Positions 1 through 8,098 of a stretch of 64,000 bases of DNA are shown in pieces. The notes under the pieces were generated by a model. That model was not told the origin of the DNA. It saw only the letters and a list, made by a program, of their open reading frames with translations, and did no database searches. The stretch lies in the NCBI RefSeq assembly GCF_000454065.1, contig NZ_ATNE01000017.1, forward strand, positions 62,001 through 126,000, written 5' to 3'. The translations under genes and the position numbers were made by a program. This DNA is from Brevibacillus thermoruber 423. GTDB taxonomy: Bacteria; Bacillota; Bacilli; Brevibacillales; Brevibacillaceae. Position 1 is the first letter of the stretch. Each line of letters starts with the position of its first letter.

Positions 1-164
1 TCCTTTTCCCCCTGCTCGCCCATTTCTCCTTTGTCAATGACGCCGATGACGTTTACCGTTATCCCTTGTTCCCTGGCCAGCGCCGCTGCTGCCACCGGGC
101 TCATGCCGGCATTGGAGCAGCCGTCCGTGACGACCAGAATCTGCCGCAGTGTAGCTTCTTTCAC
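1..164 (-). CDS. VWA-domain protein, YabS type (partial, C-terminus beyond window edge)
   Basis: Only the first 54 codons are inside the window. The reading frame starts at a GTG (complement of 162-164) with a GGGGAG ribosome site 7-8 bases upstream. It opens with a hydrophobic strand ILVVTDG followed by CSNAG, which fits the first strand and a MIDAS-like metal loop of a von Willebrand A fold. In Bacillus a VWA protein gene (yabS) directly follows spoIIE in the same direction, and here too the frame lies just downstream of spoIIE. The rest of the protein cannot be seen, so the family call rests on about a third of a domain plus gene order. Confidence 0.7.
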   Translation of the reverse strand, partial: MKEATLRQILVVTDGCSNAGMSPVAAAALAREQGITVNVIGVIDKGEMGEQGEK

Positions 165-236
165 AAAAATCTCCCCATTCTGCCTATATTTGTATTTTGG
201 TACCAGTATCGACAGGGGGGGAGAGAATCATACCTT

Positions 237-2711
237 TCAGCTCACGACCCGCGGCCGTTCCAGTTTGGGCATGCCGTGCACCTGGATGGCCGACCACTGC
301 GGCACGAAGCGGTCGAGGCGGGCCACCAGCACAGTCATGTCGTCGACGATGCTGCCGGAGTGCTGCCGGATCACCCGCTCCAGCAGCAGGTCGGCCACTT
401 CCTGCGGGTCGTCCGTCTGCAGTTCGGAAATCAACCGCTTCATCCAGGCCTGCCTGTTTTCGATGTGGCGGGGCGCCTCGTAGATGCCGTCGGACATCAT
501 GATCAGCAGGTCGCCCGGCTTCATCGTCCGCGAGACCACATCCACCTCGATCTCCTCCAAAATGCCGGCGGGCAGGTTGCTGGCGGTCACGGTGATGACG
601 TCGTCGCCCCGTTTGATGAAGCTGGGGGTGGAGCCGATTTTGACAAACCTGGCATGGGCGGTCTGCAGGTCGATCAGCGCGAGATCGACCGTGGCGAACA
701 TCTCGTCGGTGGAGCGCAGCGCCAGGACGGAATTGACCGTCTTGATCGACAGCTTCTCGTCGATTCCCGACCGGAGAAGCTGCTGCAGCATGTCCAGCGC
801 CGACTGGCTCTCCAGAAACGCCCGCTCGCCGTTGCCCATGCCGTCGCTGATCGCCAAGGCCATCTTGCCGTTGCCCAGATCCATCGTGCGGAAGCTGTCG
901 CCGGACAGCAGCTTGCCGTCCTTGGCGGCGCCGGCCACGCCGATGTCGATGTCGAACGCTTTGGCGGAAGCGAGGCACATCCGGCACGTCCCGTCCTTTT
1001 GCGGCTCGCAGTGCCGCTCCCTCACCACGATGTTCTCGCCCAGGATCTCCGTCAGCATCGGGGCGACGATTTTGGCGCACTCGTCCCGTCCGTAGCAGGT
1101 CGGCTGGCTGATCTCGATGTCCACCTTGCCTTCTTCCAGATTATGGATTTCCACACGGCGCACGGACAGCCCCAGTCCTTCCAGCGCCTGCGACACCTGC
1201 TTTTCCTGCAGGGTCAGCTCCATGCCCTCCCGCTGAATCTCGCGGGCGAAATCGCTCATTACCCGGGAGACGCCCGACAGTTGGTCGGCCACCAGCTTCC
1301 GGCTTTCCCGCACCTGCCGCTTCAACTGCTCAAAGGACTGCTCCCGGTCGAACTCCTGTTCCATCACGGTCAGCACCTTTTCCACCTTGACGCATTTGCG
1401 CTCCCAGTCACGCGGCGGGGTCACGCCGGCCAGCGTGCCGGTTTCGTACAGTTTTTCCGCGAGCCAGCGCATCCCCTGATACGTGGCCTGCGTTTCCTTT
1501 TCCCAACACTGTTCCTTTTTCCAGCACTTCTGGCAGGTAAACGAGGTCACCCGGCTCAGGAACACGTCCGCCTGTTCTTCCCGCTCCTCGCCGTCGGACG
1601 TCTGGGCGAAGCTTTTGGAAAGCTGCGTGAACAGCTCGGAGAACTGCTGGATTTTCCCCGCCGTCACGTCCCGCACCCGCCGCATGTACTCCTGATGGGA
1701 CTGCAGGTTTTCCGGCGTGCCGGGGATAAACCGGGCCACTTTTTTCCACACGGCCGCCGGCGTCAGGACGAACAGGAGGATCGCCAATCCCGATTCGACC
1801 AGCGACAGGTACAGGGTGTCCTCCGCCCCGCCGTAAATCGCCAGAATCGCCGTGCCGATCAAAAGCCCGGCGGAGACCCCCGCCTTGCCCGCCTCCTTGA
1901 GCAGTCCGGCCAGCAGCCCGGAAAAGGCGAGCAGATTGATTTGCAGCAGCGCGCTGACGTTGGCCAGGCTGAGGATGAGGCCGGTGACGACCCCCACCGC
2001 CGCCCCGATCGTCCCGCCCCCGGTGAAGGCAAACAGCAGCAGCAGGTAGCGGGTGAGCACGTGCTCCATGGAGACGCCCTCGATGATCCAGTCCACCGTC
2101 CCCGTCATCAGCGACGCCAGCAGGATGACCAGCGACACCACTTCTTCATTTTTCAGCGGTTCGTACGGTTTGGCCAAGTGGACGATCGACAGCGACTGGA
2201 TAAAGATCAGCGTCAGCACGAAGCTGAGCACGCCCTCCACCGCCACCATCACCAGTTTGTACGTGGTCACCTGATTGGTGATGGCGGCAAACAGCAGATG
2301 GCTGACGAACACCGTCACGAACACCAGGAGGGGCGTCCGGGAAAAATCCTTGCGCCGGAACCGTTCGCTCCATTTGCAAACGAACAGGCTGAGCGCGACG
2401 CTGACGGCCGCCTGCAGGCCCAGCGGGATCGTCTGCGTAAACGCGCCGAGGATCAGCGCCGCGGCCGAAATGATCACGCAATCCCGCCGCAGGTAGTACA
2501 TCACCATGAGATACGGCACAACAAACGGCGACAGCTCCTCCAGGATCAGGGCCCGTCCGAGCAAAAAGCCCATCAGCAGCGGAAGGACATTCCATTTTTG
2601 CGCGGTATCGGCGACCTTCTCTCCCCAGCTTACCGTCGCCGCACTCCATTGATGTGAGACGCGGCGCGTCCATACATGGCCCGTGCCGGTTATGTTCTTG
2701 TTTGCGATCAT
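237..2711 (-). CDS. spoIIE: Stage II sporulation protein E, membrane PP2C phosphatase
   Basis: The 824-residue product dephosphorylates the anti-anti-sigma factor SpoIIAA in the forespore, which releases sigma-F, and also works at the polar septum with FtsZ. About 300 N-terminal residues form a multi-span membrane region (for example LILGAFTQTIPLGLQAAVSV), followed by a charged central regulatory domain and a C-terminal PP2C domain carrying the metal-binding motif ISDGMGNGE and later MMSDGIYEA. The start used is the ATG at 2711, preceded by GGGGTGGTG 4-5 bases upstream; an in-frame start 13 codons earlier has no ribosome site. It is transcribed alone from the promoter listed at 2749-2781. Confidence 0.97.
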   Translation of the reverse strand: MIANKNITGTGHVWTRRVSHQWSAATVSWGEKVADTAQKWNVLPLLMGFLLGRALILEELSPFVVPYLMVMYYLRRDCVIISAAALILGAFTQTIPLGLQAAVSVALSLFVCKWSERFRRKDFSRTPLLVFVTVFVSHLLFAAITNQVTTYKLVMVAVEGVLSFVLTLIFIQSLSIVHLAKPYEPLKNEEVVSLVILLASLMTGTVDWIIEGVSMEHVLTRYLLLLFAFTGGGTIGAAVGVVTGLILSLANVSALLQINLLAFSGLLAGLLKEAGKAGVSAGLLIGTAILAIYGGAEDTLYLSLVESGLAILLFVLTPAAVWKKVARFIPGTPENLQSHQEYMRRVRDVTAGKIQQFSELFTQLSKSFAQTSDGEEREEQADVFLSRVTSFTCQKCWKKEQCWEKETQATYQGMRWLAEKLYETGTLAGVTPPRDWERKCVKVEKVLTVMEQEFDREQSFEQLKRQVRESRKLVADQLSGVSRVMSDFAREIQREGMELTLQEKQVSQALEGLGLSVRRVEIHNLEEGKVDIEISQPTCYGRDECAKIVAPMLTEILGENIVVRERHCEPQKDGTCRMCLASAKAFDIDIGVAGAAKDGKLLSGDSFRTMDLGNGKMALAISDGMGNGERAFLESQSALDMLQQLLRSGIDEKLSIKTVNSVLALRSTDEMFATVDLALIDLQTAHARFVKIGSTPSFIKRGDDVITVTASNLPAGILEEIEVDVVSRTMKPGDLLIMMSDGIYEAPRHIENRQAWMKRLISELQTDDPQEVADLLLERVIRQHSGSIVDDMTVLVARLDRFVPQWSAIQVHGMPKLERPRVVS

Positions 2712-2748
2712 CGTTACACCACCCCGTTCTGGCTTCAATGTGGTTACC

Positions 2749-2814
2749 ATTATACGGAGGCGGCCTTGTAAATTTTGTCAAAATACCTTGGCGTATTCAC
2801 AGAATCGTGCGACA
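2749..2814 (-). promoter_or_regulatory. spoIIE promoter with 21-bp spacer and 0A box
   Basis: On the minus strand TTGACA (2776-2781) and TATAAT (2749-2754) are both perfect but separated by exactly 21 bp (2755-2775). B. subtilis spoIIE and spoIIG have the same stretched, Spo0A-dependent sigma-A promoters. A 0A-box-like TGTCGCA (one mismatch to TGTCGAA) lies upstream at 2808-2814, where Spo0A would have to bind to reposition the polymerase. The architecture is seen directly; Spo0A dependence is inferred from the known family. Confidence 0.85.
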
Positions 2815-2835
2815 AATTCATTGACGCAATGGGAC

Positions 2836-2870
2836 AAAAAAAAACCGACGTTTTTGGCGGTCAACGTCGG
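2836..2870 (-). terminator. Terminator of the yabP-yabQ-divIC-yabR unit
   Basis: Minus-strand hairpin with arms CCGACGTT and AACGTCGG (2845-2852 with 2863-2870) followed by a run of nine T. It separates yabR from the spoIIE promoter. Confidence 0.85.
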
Positions 2871-3005
2871 CTGACAGGTGATTCGCGCTTAGCGAAACGG
2901 GCTTATTATTACCATTCGTCACGTTTTTAAAATGCCCTTCCTCAATTTATCGTCAAATTGCGCATTTTTGTTAGAAAGAAAAGTAGGAAAAGTCAAAACT
3001 TTTAT

Positions 3006-3371
3006 CTAACGCCCTCGTCCTCTCTTGTCCCGGTTTTTGCGCAGGGACGACTGGCGGTCTTCGCTGTCCTTGAGAAAGCGGCTCAGCTTCTCTTCAAACC
3101 CGTCTCCACGCTCCCGCTGGGGACGCGGCCCCCGCTCCTTGTCCTGGGCTTTTTTGATGGACAGGCCGATCTTGCTGTCACGGACGTGCAATACCTTCAC
3201 CGTCACGACATCGCCCACTTTCAGGTACTGGTGAATATCCCTCACATACGTGTCCGCAATTTCGCTGATGTGCACGAGACCGGTCACGCCGCCGGGCAGC
3301 TCCACAAACGCGCCGAATTTCGTGATGCCAGTCACTTTTCCTTCAAGCTTGCTCCCTACCTCGACTCCCAT
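3006..3371 (-). CDS. yabR: S1-domain RNA-binding protein YabR
   Basis: A 121-residue protein made of one S1 domain at residues 1-75 (GSKLEGKVTGITKFGAFVEL, then VKVGDVVTVKVLHVD-like strands, seen as KVGDVVTVKVLHV) and a basic, disordered tail. S1 domains bind single-stranded RNA; the exact role of YabR is not established. It lies downstream of divIC, as in Bacillus, and is followed by a terminator. B. subtilis has tRNA genes between yabR and spoIIE; none was found here. Confidence 0.92.
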   Translation of the reverse strand: MGVEVGSKLEGKVTGITKFGAFVELPGGVTGLVHISEIADTYVRDIHQYLKVGDVVTVKVLHVRDSKIGLSIKKAQDKERGPRPQRERGDGFEEKLSRFLKDSEDRQSSLRKNRDKRGRGR

Positions 3372-3413
3372 GAAAGTGGAAAGCCTCCCTCTGCATGTAG
3401 ATATCCTGTGCGA

Positions 3414-3722
3414 CTATTCCGGAATCACGTATATGCTCTCCCCCGGCTTGGTGAAAAACCACTCTTTCCGCGCCAGTTCGGCGATGTACTCCTGGTCGTA
3501 CAGACGGCTTGCCTTGTACGCCAGCTCCGCTTGCTGCTGCTGTACCTCGGCCGCTTCCTTCTTCAGGGTTTCCAGCTCTGCTTCCTTCTCGGACAGCATT
3601 CCACCCTGCAGGTAGAGCGTGTAGCCGATCCAGACAAACAGGCAGAGGACGAAGAACAGAAAGAGACGAATTCTCCGCTTTTGCCCTTTTCTGTTGACGT
3701 GAGAGGGGGATGGTGTAGTCAT
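3414..3722 (-). CDS. divIC: Cell-division protein DivIC (FtsB family)
   Basis: A 102-residue bitopic membrane protein. A basic N-terminus (NRKGQKRRIR) is followed by one membrane span (LFLFFVLCLFVWIGYTL), then an extracytoplasmic coiled coil rich in E, K and Q (residues 40-70) and a short C-terminal segment ending in a KPGE turn. DivIC forms the FtsL-DivIB-DivIC complex that activates septal peptidoglycan synthesis. It sits between yabQ and yabR in the conserved order. GAGGTGG is placed 6 bases before the ATG. Confidence 0.93.
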   Translation of the reverse strand: MTTPSPSHVNRKGQKRRIRLFLFFVLCLFVWIGYTLYLQGGMLSEKEAELETLKKEAAEVQQQQAELAYKASRLYDQEYIAELARKEWFFTKPGESIYVIPE

Positions 3723-3743
3723 GTCAGGCCACCTCGGATGTCG

Positions 3744-4316
3744 TTACTCCTGCTTCTTCTTAGAGTGAAACCAATTCTTCCAATTGGTCCAAAATCCTGT
3801 TGATTTCCGGTACATTTTTTTCCCCAAATGCCGACCCCATCTGGCAAAAGGAGACGCGGCAAAGCGCGCCAGCTTCCACCCAAACCCGAACACGGTCATC
3901 ACGGCCGCGTACAGAAACGCGAGCAGCATGAAGACCAGGCGGTAGACAAACAGGATGGGCCGGATGACGAGAAGGTCGATCACCCGCAATATGGTTCGAT
4001 ATAACCACTTACAAAATTTTATCACGGCCCTCAGGAATTGGATATACTTCTTACTTCCTATGACAAAATACACCCAGGCCCCGAACAGCATGCCGATAAA
4101 GATGGGAAACCGCACAATGCCGTCGTTCACCTTGACCAGGATGAAAAAGACGAGCCCCATGCTGCCCAGCCAGAACAACACGTCAAAAACAAACAACAGC
4201 CACGCCGGGAGCCTGCTTCTTCCCGTAAAGACGTGGTAGGTGTCGTACCCCATCCCCATCAACGCCCCGCACGCCGACATGACCAGAACCGTTTGAAACT
4301 GAACGGCAATGCTCAC
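3744..4316 (-). CDS. yabQ: Spore cortex biosynthesis protein YabQ
   Basis: A 190-residue polytopic protein with four to five hydrophobic segments in residues 1-140 and a basic tail. YabQ is a mother-cell membrane protein required for spore cortex formation. It starts at a GTG whose first four bases overlap the TGA of yabP (GTGA), so the two are translationally coupled. The family is recognised from position, length and membrane pattern rather than a catalytic motif. Confidence 0.9.
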   Translation of the reverse strand: MSIAVQFQTVLVMSACGALMGMGYDTYHVFTGRSRLPAWLLFVFDVLFWLGSMGLVFFILVKVNDGIVRFPIFIGMLFGAWVYFVIGSKKYIQFLRAVIKFCKWLYRTILRVIDLLVIRPILFVYRLVFMLLAFLYAAVMTVFGFGWKLARFAASPFARWGRHLGKKMYRKSTGFWTNWKNWFHSKKKQE

Positions 4317-4597
4317 TTGAACAACTTCCCGAAGAATCCTCTGGACCGATCGCCGGCCTGCCCCTGTTCCAGATAGGCCATCTCGTGAACCAGGCCTTCA
4401 ATCGCCACTTCTCCGGTCTCCAGACTCAGGTTTTTCATATGCAGGTTCTGGCCGCGTATGGTTAAAAAGCCGCCTTCCGTTTCCAGCAAAAACTCCTCGC
4501 TGTCAAAGCTTTCGACGTTTTTCACTCCGGAAATCGCCAGGCTGCGGCGGTTAATCATCACGACTTCGTGGCGAGGCCGCTTCATCTGGTCGTTCAT
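4313..4597 (-). CDS. yabP: Sporulation protein YabP
   Basis: A 94-residue soluble protein with the YabP/YqfC fold: HEVVMINRRSLAISGVKNVESFD near the start, then a beta-rich segment containing GGFLTIRGQNLHMKNLSLE. YabP is needed for cortex assembly together with YabQ. The ATG at 4597 has AGGAGGGAGC 5 bases upstream; the frame is open further back, but that stretch runs through a terminator hairpin and is not coding. Confidence 0.92.
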   Translation of the reverse strand: MNDQMKRPRHEVVMINRRSLAISGVKNVESFDSEEFLLETEGGFLTIRGQNLHMKNLSLETGEVAIEGLVHEMAYLEQGQAGDRSRGFFGKLFK

Positions 4598-4630
4598 CGT
4601 GCTCCCTCCTAACGTACCGCTTCTTGTACC

Positions 4631-4658
4631 ATCGTATGGAGGGGGATGTCCTTTTAGA
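4631..4658 (-). promoter_or_regulatory. Candidate sigma-E promoter for yabP-yabQ
   Basis: The -10-like CATACGAT (4631-4638, minus strand) differs at one base from the sigma-E consensus CATACAMT. A weak -35-like TCTAAAA lies 13 bp upstream (4652-4658). It starts just after the upstream terminator hairpin. Sigma-E control of yabP-yabQ is known in B. subtilis; here the -35 match is poor. Confidence 0.45.
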
Positions 4659-4660
4659 CC

Positions 4661-4694
4661 AAAAAACAGCCCCACCGCGATGACGGTGAGGCTG
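4661..4694 (-). terminator. Second terminator upstream of yabP
   Basis: Minus-strand 11-bp stem (CAGCCTCACCG with CGGTGGGGCTG, one G-U pair) followed by six T. With the hairpin at 4775-4806 it isolates the yabP unit from the upstream gene. Confidence 0.85.
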
Positions 4695-4774
4695 CCGGTC
4701 GGCACGTCTGGCATGGCTGCGGGCTTGGACGGAAACGGGAGCAGGCGAAAGCGGACGTTGACGCAGGCATGCAC

Positions 4775-4806
4775 AAAACAAAGCCCCGTTTCCACGGAAA
4801 CGGGGC
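4775..4806 (-). terminator. Terminator of the secreted stalk-domain protein gene
   Basis: Perfect 11-bp stem (4783-4793 with 4796-4806) and a T-rich tail on the minus strand, 26 bases past the stop codon. Confidence 0.88.
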
Positions 4807-4831
4807 AGGCTCGGACCGTGCTGACGTGCTG

Positions 4832-6859
4832 TTACTTGTACACGGTGTAGTTGCCGTTGTAGTAGGTGATCTTGTACTGCGTCCGCTCGGCGACGAACCG
4901 GAGCGGCACCACCGGCATGTTGTTGCGCGCCTGTACGGCGACCGGCAGCGTCACTGCCTTGCCGTTGACCGTCGCTGTCTTGGATCCCACCGTGAACTGG
5001 ATGGTGGTGCCCCCGCTGACGATCCGCGCGGAGGTCTTGGTCCAGGTCACGGACATGCCGAGCGCGTCGCGGAAGAAAGACGCGGGCATCAGCGTGTGGC
5101 CGTTTACGGTGAACGGCGCAGCCGCCAGGGCTTGCGTCTTGCCCTGTTTGGTAAACGACGCCACGTTCGCCTTGAAGCTGACCCCGTTTGGCGACACGAC
5201 GGTAACCGGGCGGGCGAACAGCAGCCCCGGCTCTTCGGACGAATAGACCCCGATGCTGTAGGTGCCCGGCGCCGCCGGTGCGGCGATGCCCGCCGACTCC
5301 AGCACGTTGACCTGAACCGGCACGCCGACCGGAATGTCCTGCGCGGGGTAGACGAGCAGGTTCTGCCCGCGAACGCCGACGTACGCGGCGGCGACCCCGT
5401 TGACCGTCACGCTGTTCGGCTGGATGTACGCCGGTACGCGGAATTCGAGCGGCAGCACGATTTCGACAAAGTCCTTGTTTCGCACCAGCGGCACGCCCAG
5501 CGCCTTGATTCCGACCTGCAGGCCGGTGACCGCCTGCGCCGCCGTTTTGGTCAGTCCCACCGTCGCCGTGCTGTTGTCCACTGCCACCGGCGTGGCGGGA
5601 GCTGCCGAACCGGTGATGTCGAACGGCTTGGACCAGTACTTTTTCTTGTCCACCGTGACGACCATCTCGTACGTTCCCGCTGTTTTCGGGTTGGTCACAA
5701 ACGCCTCCAGGCCAAACACGATGCTCAGCTTGCTGCTGCTGGTGAACCGGCTGGGCGTGCGAAATGAGACCTTGCCGCCGCTGACGCCGACGTTGGACGC
5801 CTGTTCGCCGTTCACCGTGACCGCGTAGTCGGAGATGAAGGGCGGGACCATGTCCGCACTGGGGAACTCCACCGTGATATCGGTGCCGGCGCTCACCTTG
5901 GCGTCCAGATCCAGGTCCATCCGGTAGCTGCTGCGGGCTCCCGGGGCCTTGTCGGAGAGGGCAACGTCAAAGGACGCCCGTTTGGAAGCCTTGACTTCGA
6001 CCTTCTCCGACTGGTAGGTACGGCTGTTGTACGACACCTTGTACACGTATCCGGTGCCGGCCTCGGACGGGTTCTGAATATCCGCCGATGTGGCGAACTC
6101 CAGCTTGATGTAGTTGTCTCCGTCCGCGCCGCTGGGCACTTCGATCCGCACGGTGTCGCTGTCCGTGACGGAGACGTTCTGGGCCTTGTAGCCGTTTACC
6201 TTGACGTCGGCTCGGTCGATGCTCTTCGGCAGCATGTCCTTGGCCGGGAAGTCGACGTAGATGTACTTGCCCTTTTTCAACTTGTCTGACGAGGACAGGC
6301 TGATTTTGCCCAGCGTCAGCGAGGTGGCCGCTCCTGCTTCATGGCTGCTTTGGCCGACCTCGAAAGTCTTGCTGCTGCTTGTGGATTTGCCGATGGAAAT
6401 CTTGTGGCTTTTCGACGACTCGTTTGAGGTTTCCACTTTGATGGTGTAGTCGTCCTTGCTTTTCGGGTTGGTGATCTTGTCGACTGTCAGGGTCAGCGTG
6501 GTGCCCGCCTTCACCCGTTCATCCACTGTTACGTAGACGGTGGTCTTGCTCACCGACACGCTCTTGATGTCGATCGTGCCGCCCCGGTCATCCTCCAGGC
6601 TGACGTCCGACCGTTTCAGACTTTTGTAAACCTTGTACTCGGCAGGAAACTTGACGATGATCTCGTCTCCGGCCTTCAGCTCTTTGTCGATTTCAAACTC
6701 GATCGTGTATTCGGTCTCCTCATCCGTGTCCGTATCGTCGGCGGATACGTCCTCCACGGTCAAGGCATGGGCGGCCTGCGGAACCGCCGCGAACGGCCCG
6801 GTCAACACCGTGGCGGCCAACAGCGCGGACAAGCCTGTTTTCGCGCTTTTGTTCACCAT
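4832..6859 (-). CDS. Secreted protein with four Ig-like repeats and a C-terminal stalk domain
   Basis: A 675-residue exported protein. A signal peptide (NKSAKTGLSALLAATVLTGP, cleavage after about AAHA) is followed by an acidic stretch. Four divergent repeats of about 110-130 residues follow (roughly 35-140, 145-275, 280-400, 410-540). Each has an FP or LP turn, repeats two to four share a VNG...A..V motif, and each ends in a variant of NPxxAGTYxxxV. Residues 550-675 form a copper-amine-oxidase-N-terminal-like (stalk) domain: VNGHTLMPASFFRDALG ... MPVVPLRFVAE. No enzymatic residues are evident, so a cell-surface or S-layer-associated role is inferred. The ATG at 6859 follows AGGAGGCGTTT. The gene is an insertion: in Bacillus yabP directly follows the rqcP region. 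Confidence 0.85.
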   Translation of the reverse strand: MVNKSAKTGLSALLAATVLTGPFAAVPQAAHALTVEDVSADDTDTDEETEYTIEFEIDKELKAGDEIIVKFPAEYKVYKSLKRSDVSLEDDRGGTIDIKSVSVSKTTVYVTVDERVKAGTTLTLTVDKITNPKSKDDYTIKVETSNESSKSHKISIGKSTSSSKTFEVGQSSHEAGAATSLTLGKISLSSSDKLKKGKYIYVDFPAKDMLPKSIDRADVKVNGYKAQNVSVTDSDTVRIEVPSGADGDNYIKLEFATSADIQNPSEAGTGYVYKVSYNSRTYQSEKVEVKASKRASFDVALSDKAPGARSSYRMDLDLDAKVSAGTDITVEFPSADMVPPFISDYAVTVNGEQASNVGVSGGKVSFRTPSRFTSSSKLSIVFGLEAFVTNPKTAGTYEMVVTVDKKKYWSKPFDITGSAAPATPVAVDNSTATVGLTKTAAQAVTGLQVGIKALGVPLVRNKDFVEIVLPLEFRVPAYIQPNSVTVNGVAAAYVGVRGQNLLVYPAQDIPVGVPVQVNVLESAGIAAPAAPGTYSIGVYSSEEPGLLFARPVTVVSPNGVSFKANVASFTKQGKTQALAAAPFTVNGHTLMPASFFRDALGMSVTWTKTSARIVSGGTTIQFTVGSKTATVNGKAVTLPVAVQARNNMPVVPLRFVAERTQYKITYYNGNYTVYK

Positions 6860-6916
6860 AAACGCCTCCTTTTCCTGCAACTCTCTCCATGATAGGAAAT
6901 GAGTGGGAAGGAAGTC

Positions 6917-6932
6917 GTTACAAACAGGTAAC
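6917..6932. promoter_or_regulatory. Perfect 5-6-5 inverted repeat upstream of the stalk protein gene
   Basis: GTTAC and GTAAC arms separated by six bases, about 60 bases before the start codon. It is a plausible operator half-site pair, but no regulator is known and no clear promoter hexamers were found around it. Confidence 0.35.
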
Positions 6933-7024
6933 AAATCCTTGCGAACCGCTTGTTCCGGCTTGTTTCCCGCAGCCGTGTTCTCGACACCCTGATGGCCAGG
7001 AGGCCGCCATTCACGTGTCCATCT

Positions 7025-7693
7025 TCATCGATTCAGCCACGCCAGCAGCGCCCACCGCCGTTCCGTGCGCCGCTTGTAGGCCGGCAGTCCGCGATAGACC
7101 TCAACCGCCTCGCGAAACGCCTGCTTGGCCCGTTCCTTCTGCGTAAGCTCCGCGTACAGCTTCCCCAGCTTGTAATAGACCTCGCACGACGACGTGTGCA
7201 TGGACGCCAGCTCTTCCAGGAACCCCAGCGCCTTTTCGCGCTGGTTGTGGGCGGCATAGGCTTCGCCCAGCCGGAGGTACGGTTCCCCGTATTTGACGCG
7301 CGGATTGAGCGTCAGAGCTTGCTGAAGCAGCCGCTCTCCCTCCTCCACCCGACCCAGTTTGAGGCAGCAGATGCCGCGATCGCTCAGATACTCGGCCGAT
7401 TCTCCCATCAACGGCGCGATCTCTTCCAGGTAGGCCAATGCCTCCTGGTACCGCCGCCTCTCCATGAGCAGCCGGGCGGCCTCCAGCTTTGCCGAGGTGT
7501 CGTGCGGATTGAGCGCCACCTGACGCTTGAGCGCGGCCAGACGCCGGTTTTGGCGAAACGGTTTGGTAATGTCGGGCAGCAGCCGGACAAAGCGAAGATC
7601 AAGCAGATACAAAAGAAGCAAAATGATGATCAGGGCCGCAAACGGGTTGCCGGTCAGCCACCACAAGATCGAAAACAAGAAGACTTTCCCCAC
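7025..7693 (-). CDS. Membrane-anchored TPR protein
   Basis: A 222-residue protein. Residues 2-35 contain a hydrophobic anchor (FAALIIILLLLYLLDL), followed by tetratricopeptide-like helical pairs from residue 50 to the end (for example ALAYLEEIAPLMGESAEYLSDRG, KLGRVEEGERLLQQALTLNP and EKALGFLEELASMH). TPR proteins act as protein-protein scaffolds; no partner is visible. The GTG start follows AGAGGGAGAAACC. It lies between rqcP and the stalk protein and so belongs to the same insertion relative to Bacillus. Confidence 0.85.
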   Translation of the reverse strand: MGKVFLFSILWWLTGNPFAALIIILLLLYLLDLRFVRLLPDITKPFRQNRRLAALKRQVALNPHDTSAKLEAARLLMERRRYQEALAYLEEIAPLMGESAEYLSDRGICCLKLGRVEEGERLLQQALTLNPRVKYGEPYLRLGEAYAAHNQREKALGFLEELASMHTSSCEVYYKLGKLYAELTQKERAKQAFREAVEVYRGLPAYKRRTERRWALLAWLNR

Positions 7694-7769
7694 GGTTTCT
7701 CCCTCTATTCTTCGCGTGTGTTGTTCGCTTTTACTATAAGAGGCTCCCCGATCATTGTCAATTTTTGTG

Positions 7770-7802
7770 AGAAAAAGAAAAGACTACCCTCTCAGGTAGT
7801 CT
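7770..7802 (-). terminator. Terminator overlapping the 3' end of rqcP
   Basis: Minus-strand arms AGACTACC and GGTAGTCT (7795-7802 with 7781-7788), followed by TTTTCTTTTTC. The stem includes the last codons of rqcP. Confidence 0.8.
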
Positions 7803-8077
7803 TCCTCTTCCTTTTCGTCGCGCGGCACCGGCACTTCGCCCACTACGGTGTAGAGCGAAGCGGCCTCCTCCTTGCGCGGGTTTTCCTTGATGTCCTCCAC
7901 TTTGACCACGACGATCTTCTGGCCGAAGCGGATCGCCAGCTTGTCGCCGATCTTGACGGTGCTGGAGGCTTTCGCGGGCCGGTCGTTGATCTCCACGCGC
8001 CCCTGGTCGCACACTTCCTTGGCCAGCGTGCGGCGCTTGATCAGCCGCGACACTTTCAGGTATTTGTCCAGCCTCAT
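7784..8077 (-). CDS. rqcP: RqcP/HslR-type S4-domain protein (YabO)
   Basis: A 97-residue protein with an S4 RNA-binding domain at residues 1-60 (MRLDKYLKVSRLIKRRTLAKE). RqcP stabilises tRNA on stalled 50S subunits during alanine tailing in ribosome quality control. The ATG at 8077 is preferred because known homologues begin MRLDK and the GGGGGG ribosome site is 10 bases upstream; a GTG two codons earlier is too close to it. It follows the mazG gene. Confidence 0.93.
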   Translation of the reverse strand: MRLDKYLKVSRLIKRRTLAKEVCDQGRVEINDRPAKASSTVKIGDKLAIRFGQKIVVVKVEDIKENPRKEEAASLYTVVGEVPVPRDEKEEEDYLRG

Positions 8078-8098
8078 GGTCACGGTTCCCCCCTTCTT

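Noticed and set aside
66-2657. Long open frame on the plus strand across spoIIE (also 6950-9619, 9794-11380, 13537-15546 and 56725-58236)
   Set aside because: These are antisense shadows of GC-rich genes. They are rich in His, Arg, Gln and Pro, lack ribosome sites and similarity, and lie wholly opposite well-identified genes.
2781-3006. Possible tRNA genes between yabR and spoIIE, as in B. subtilis
   Set aside because: No T-arm (GTTCRANYC) or cloverleaf-compatible segment found on either strand.
4832-6859. Amine oxidase enzyme call for the stalk-domain protein
   Set aside because: Only the small N-terminal-type domain occurs, at the C-terminus; no copper/TPQ catalytic domain is present.
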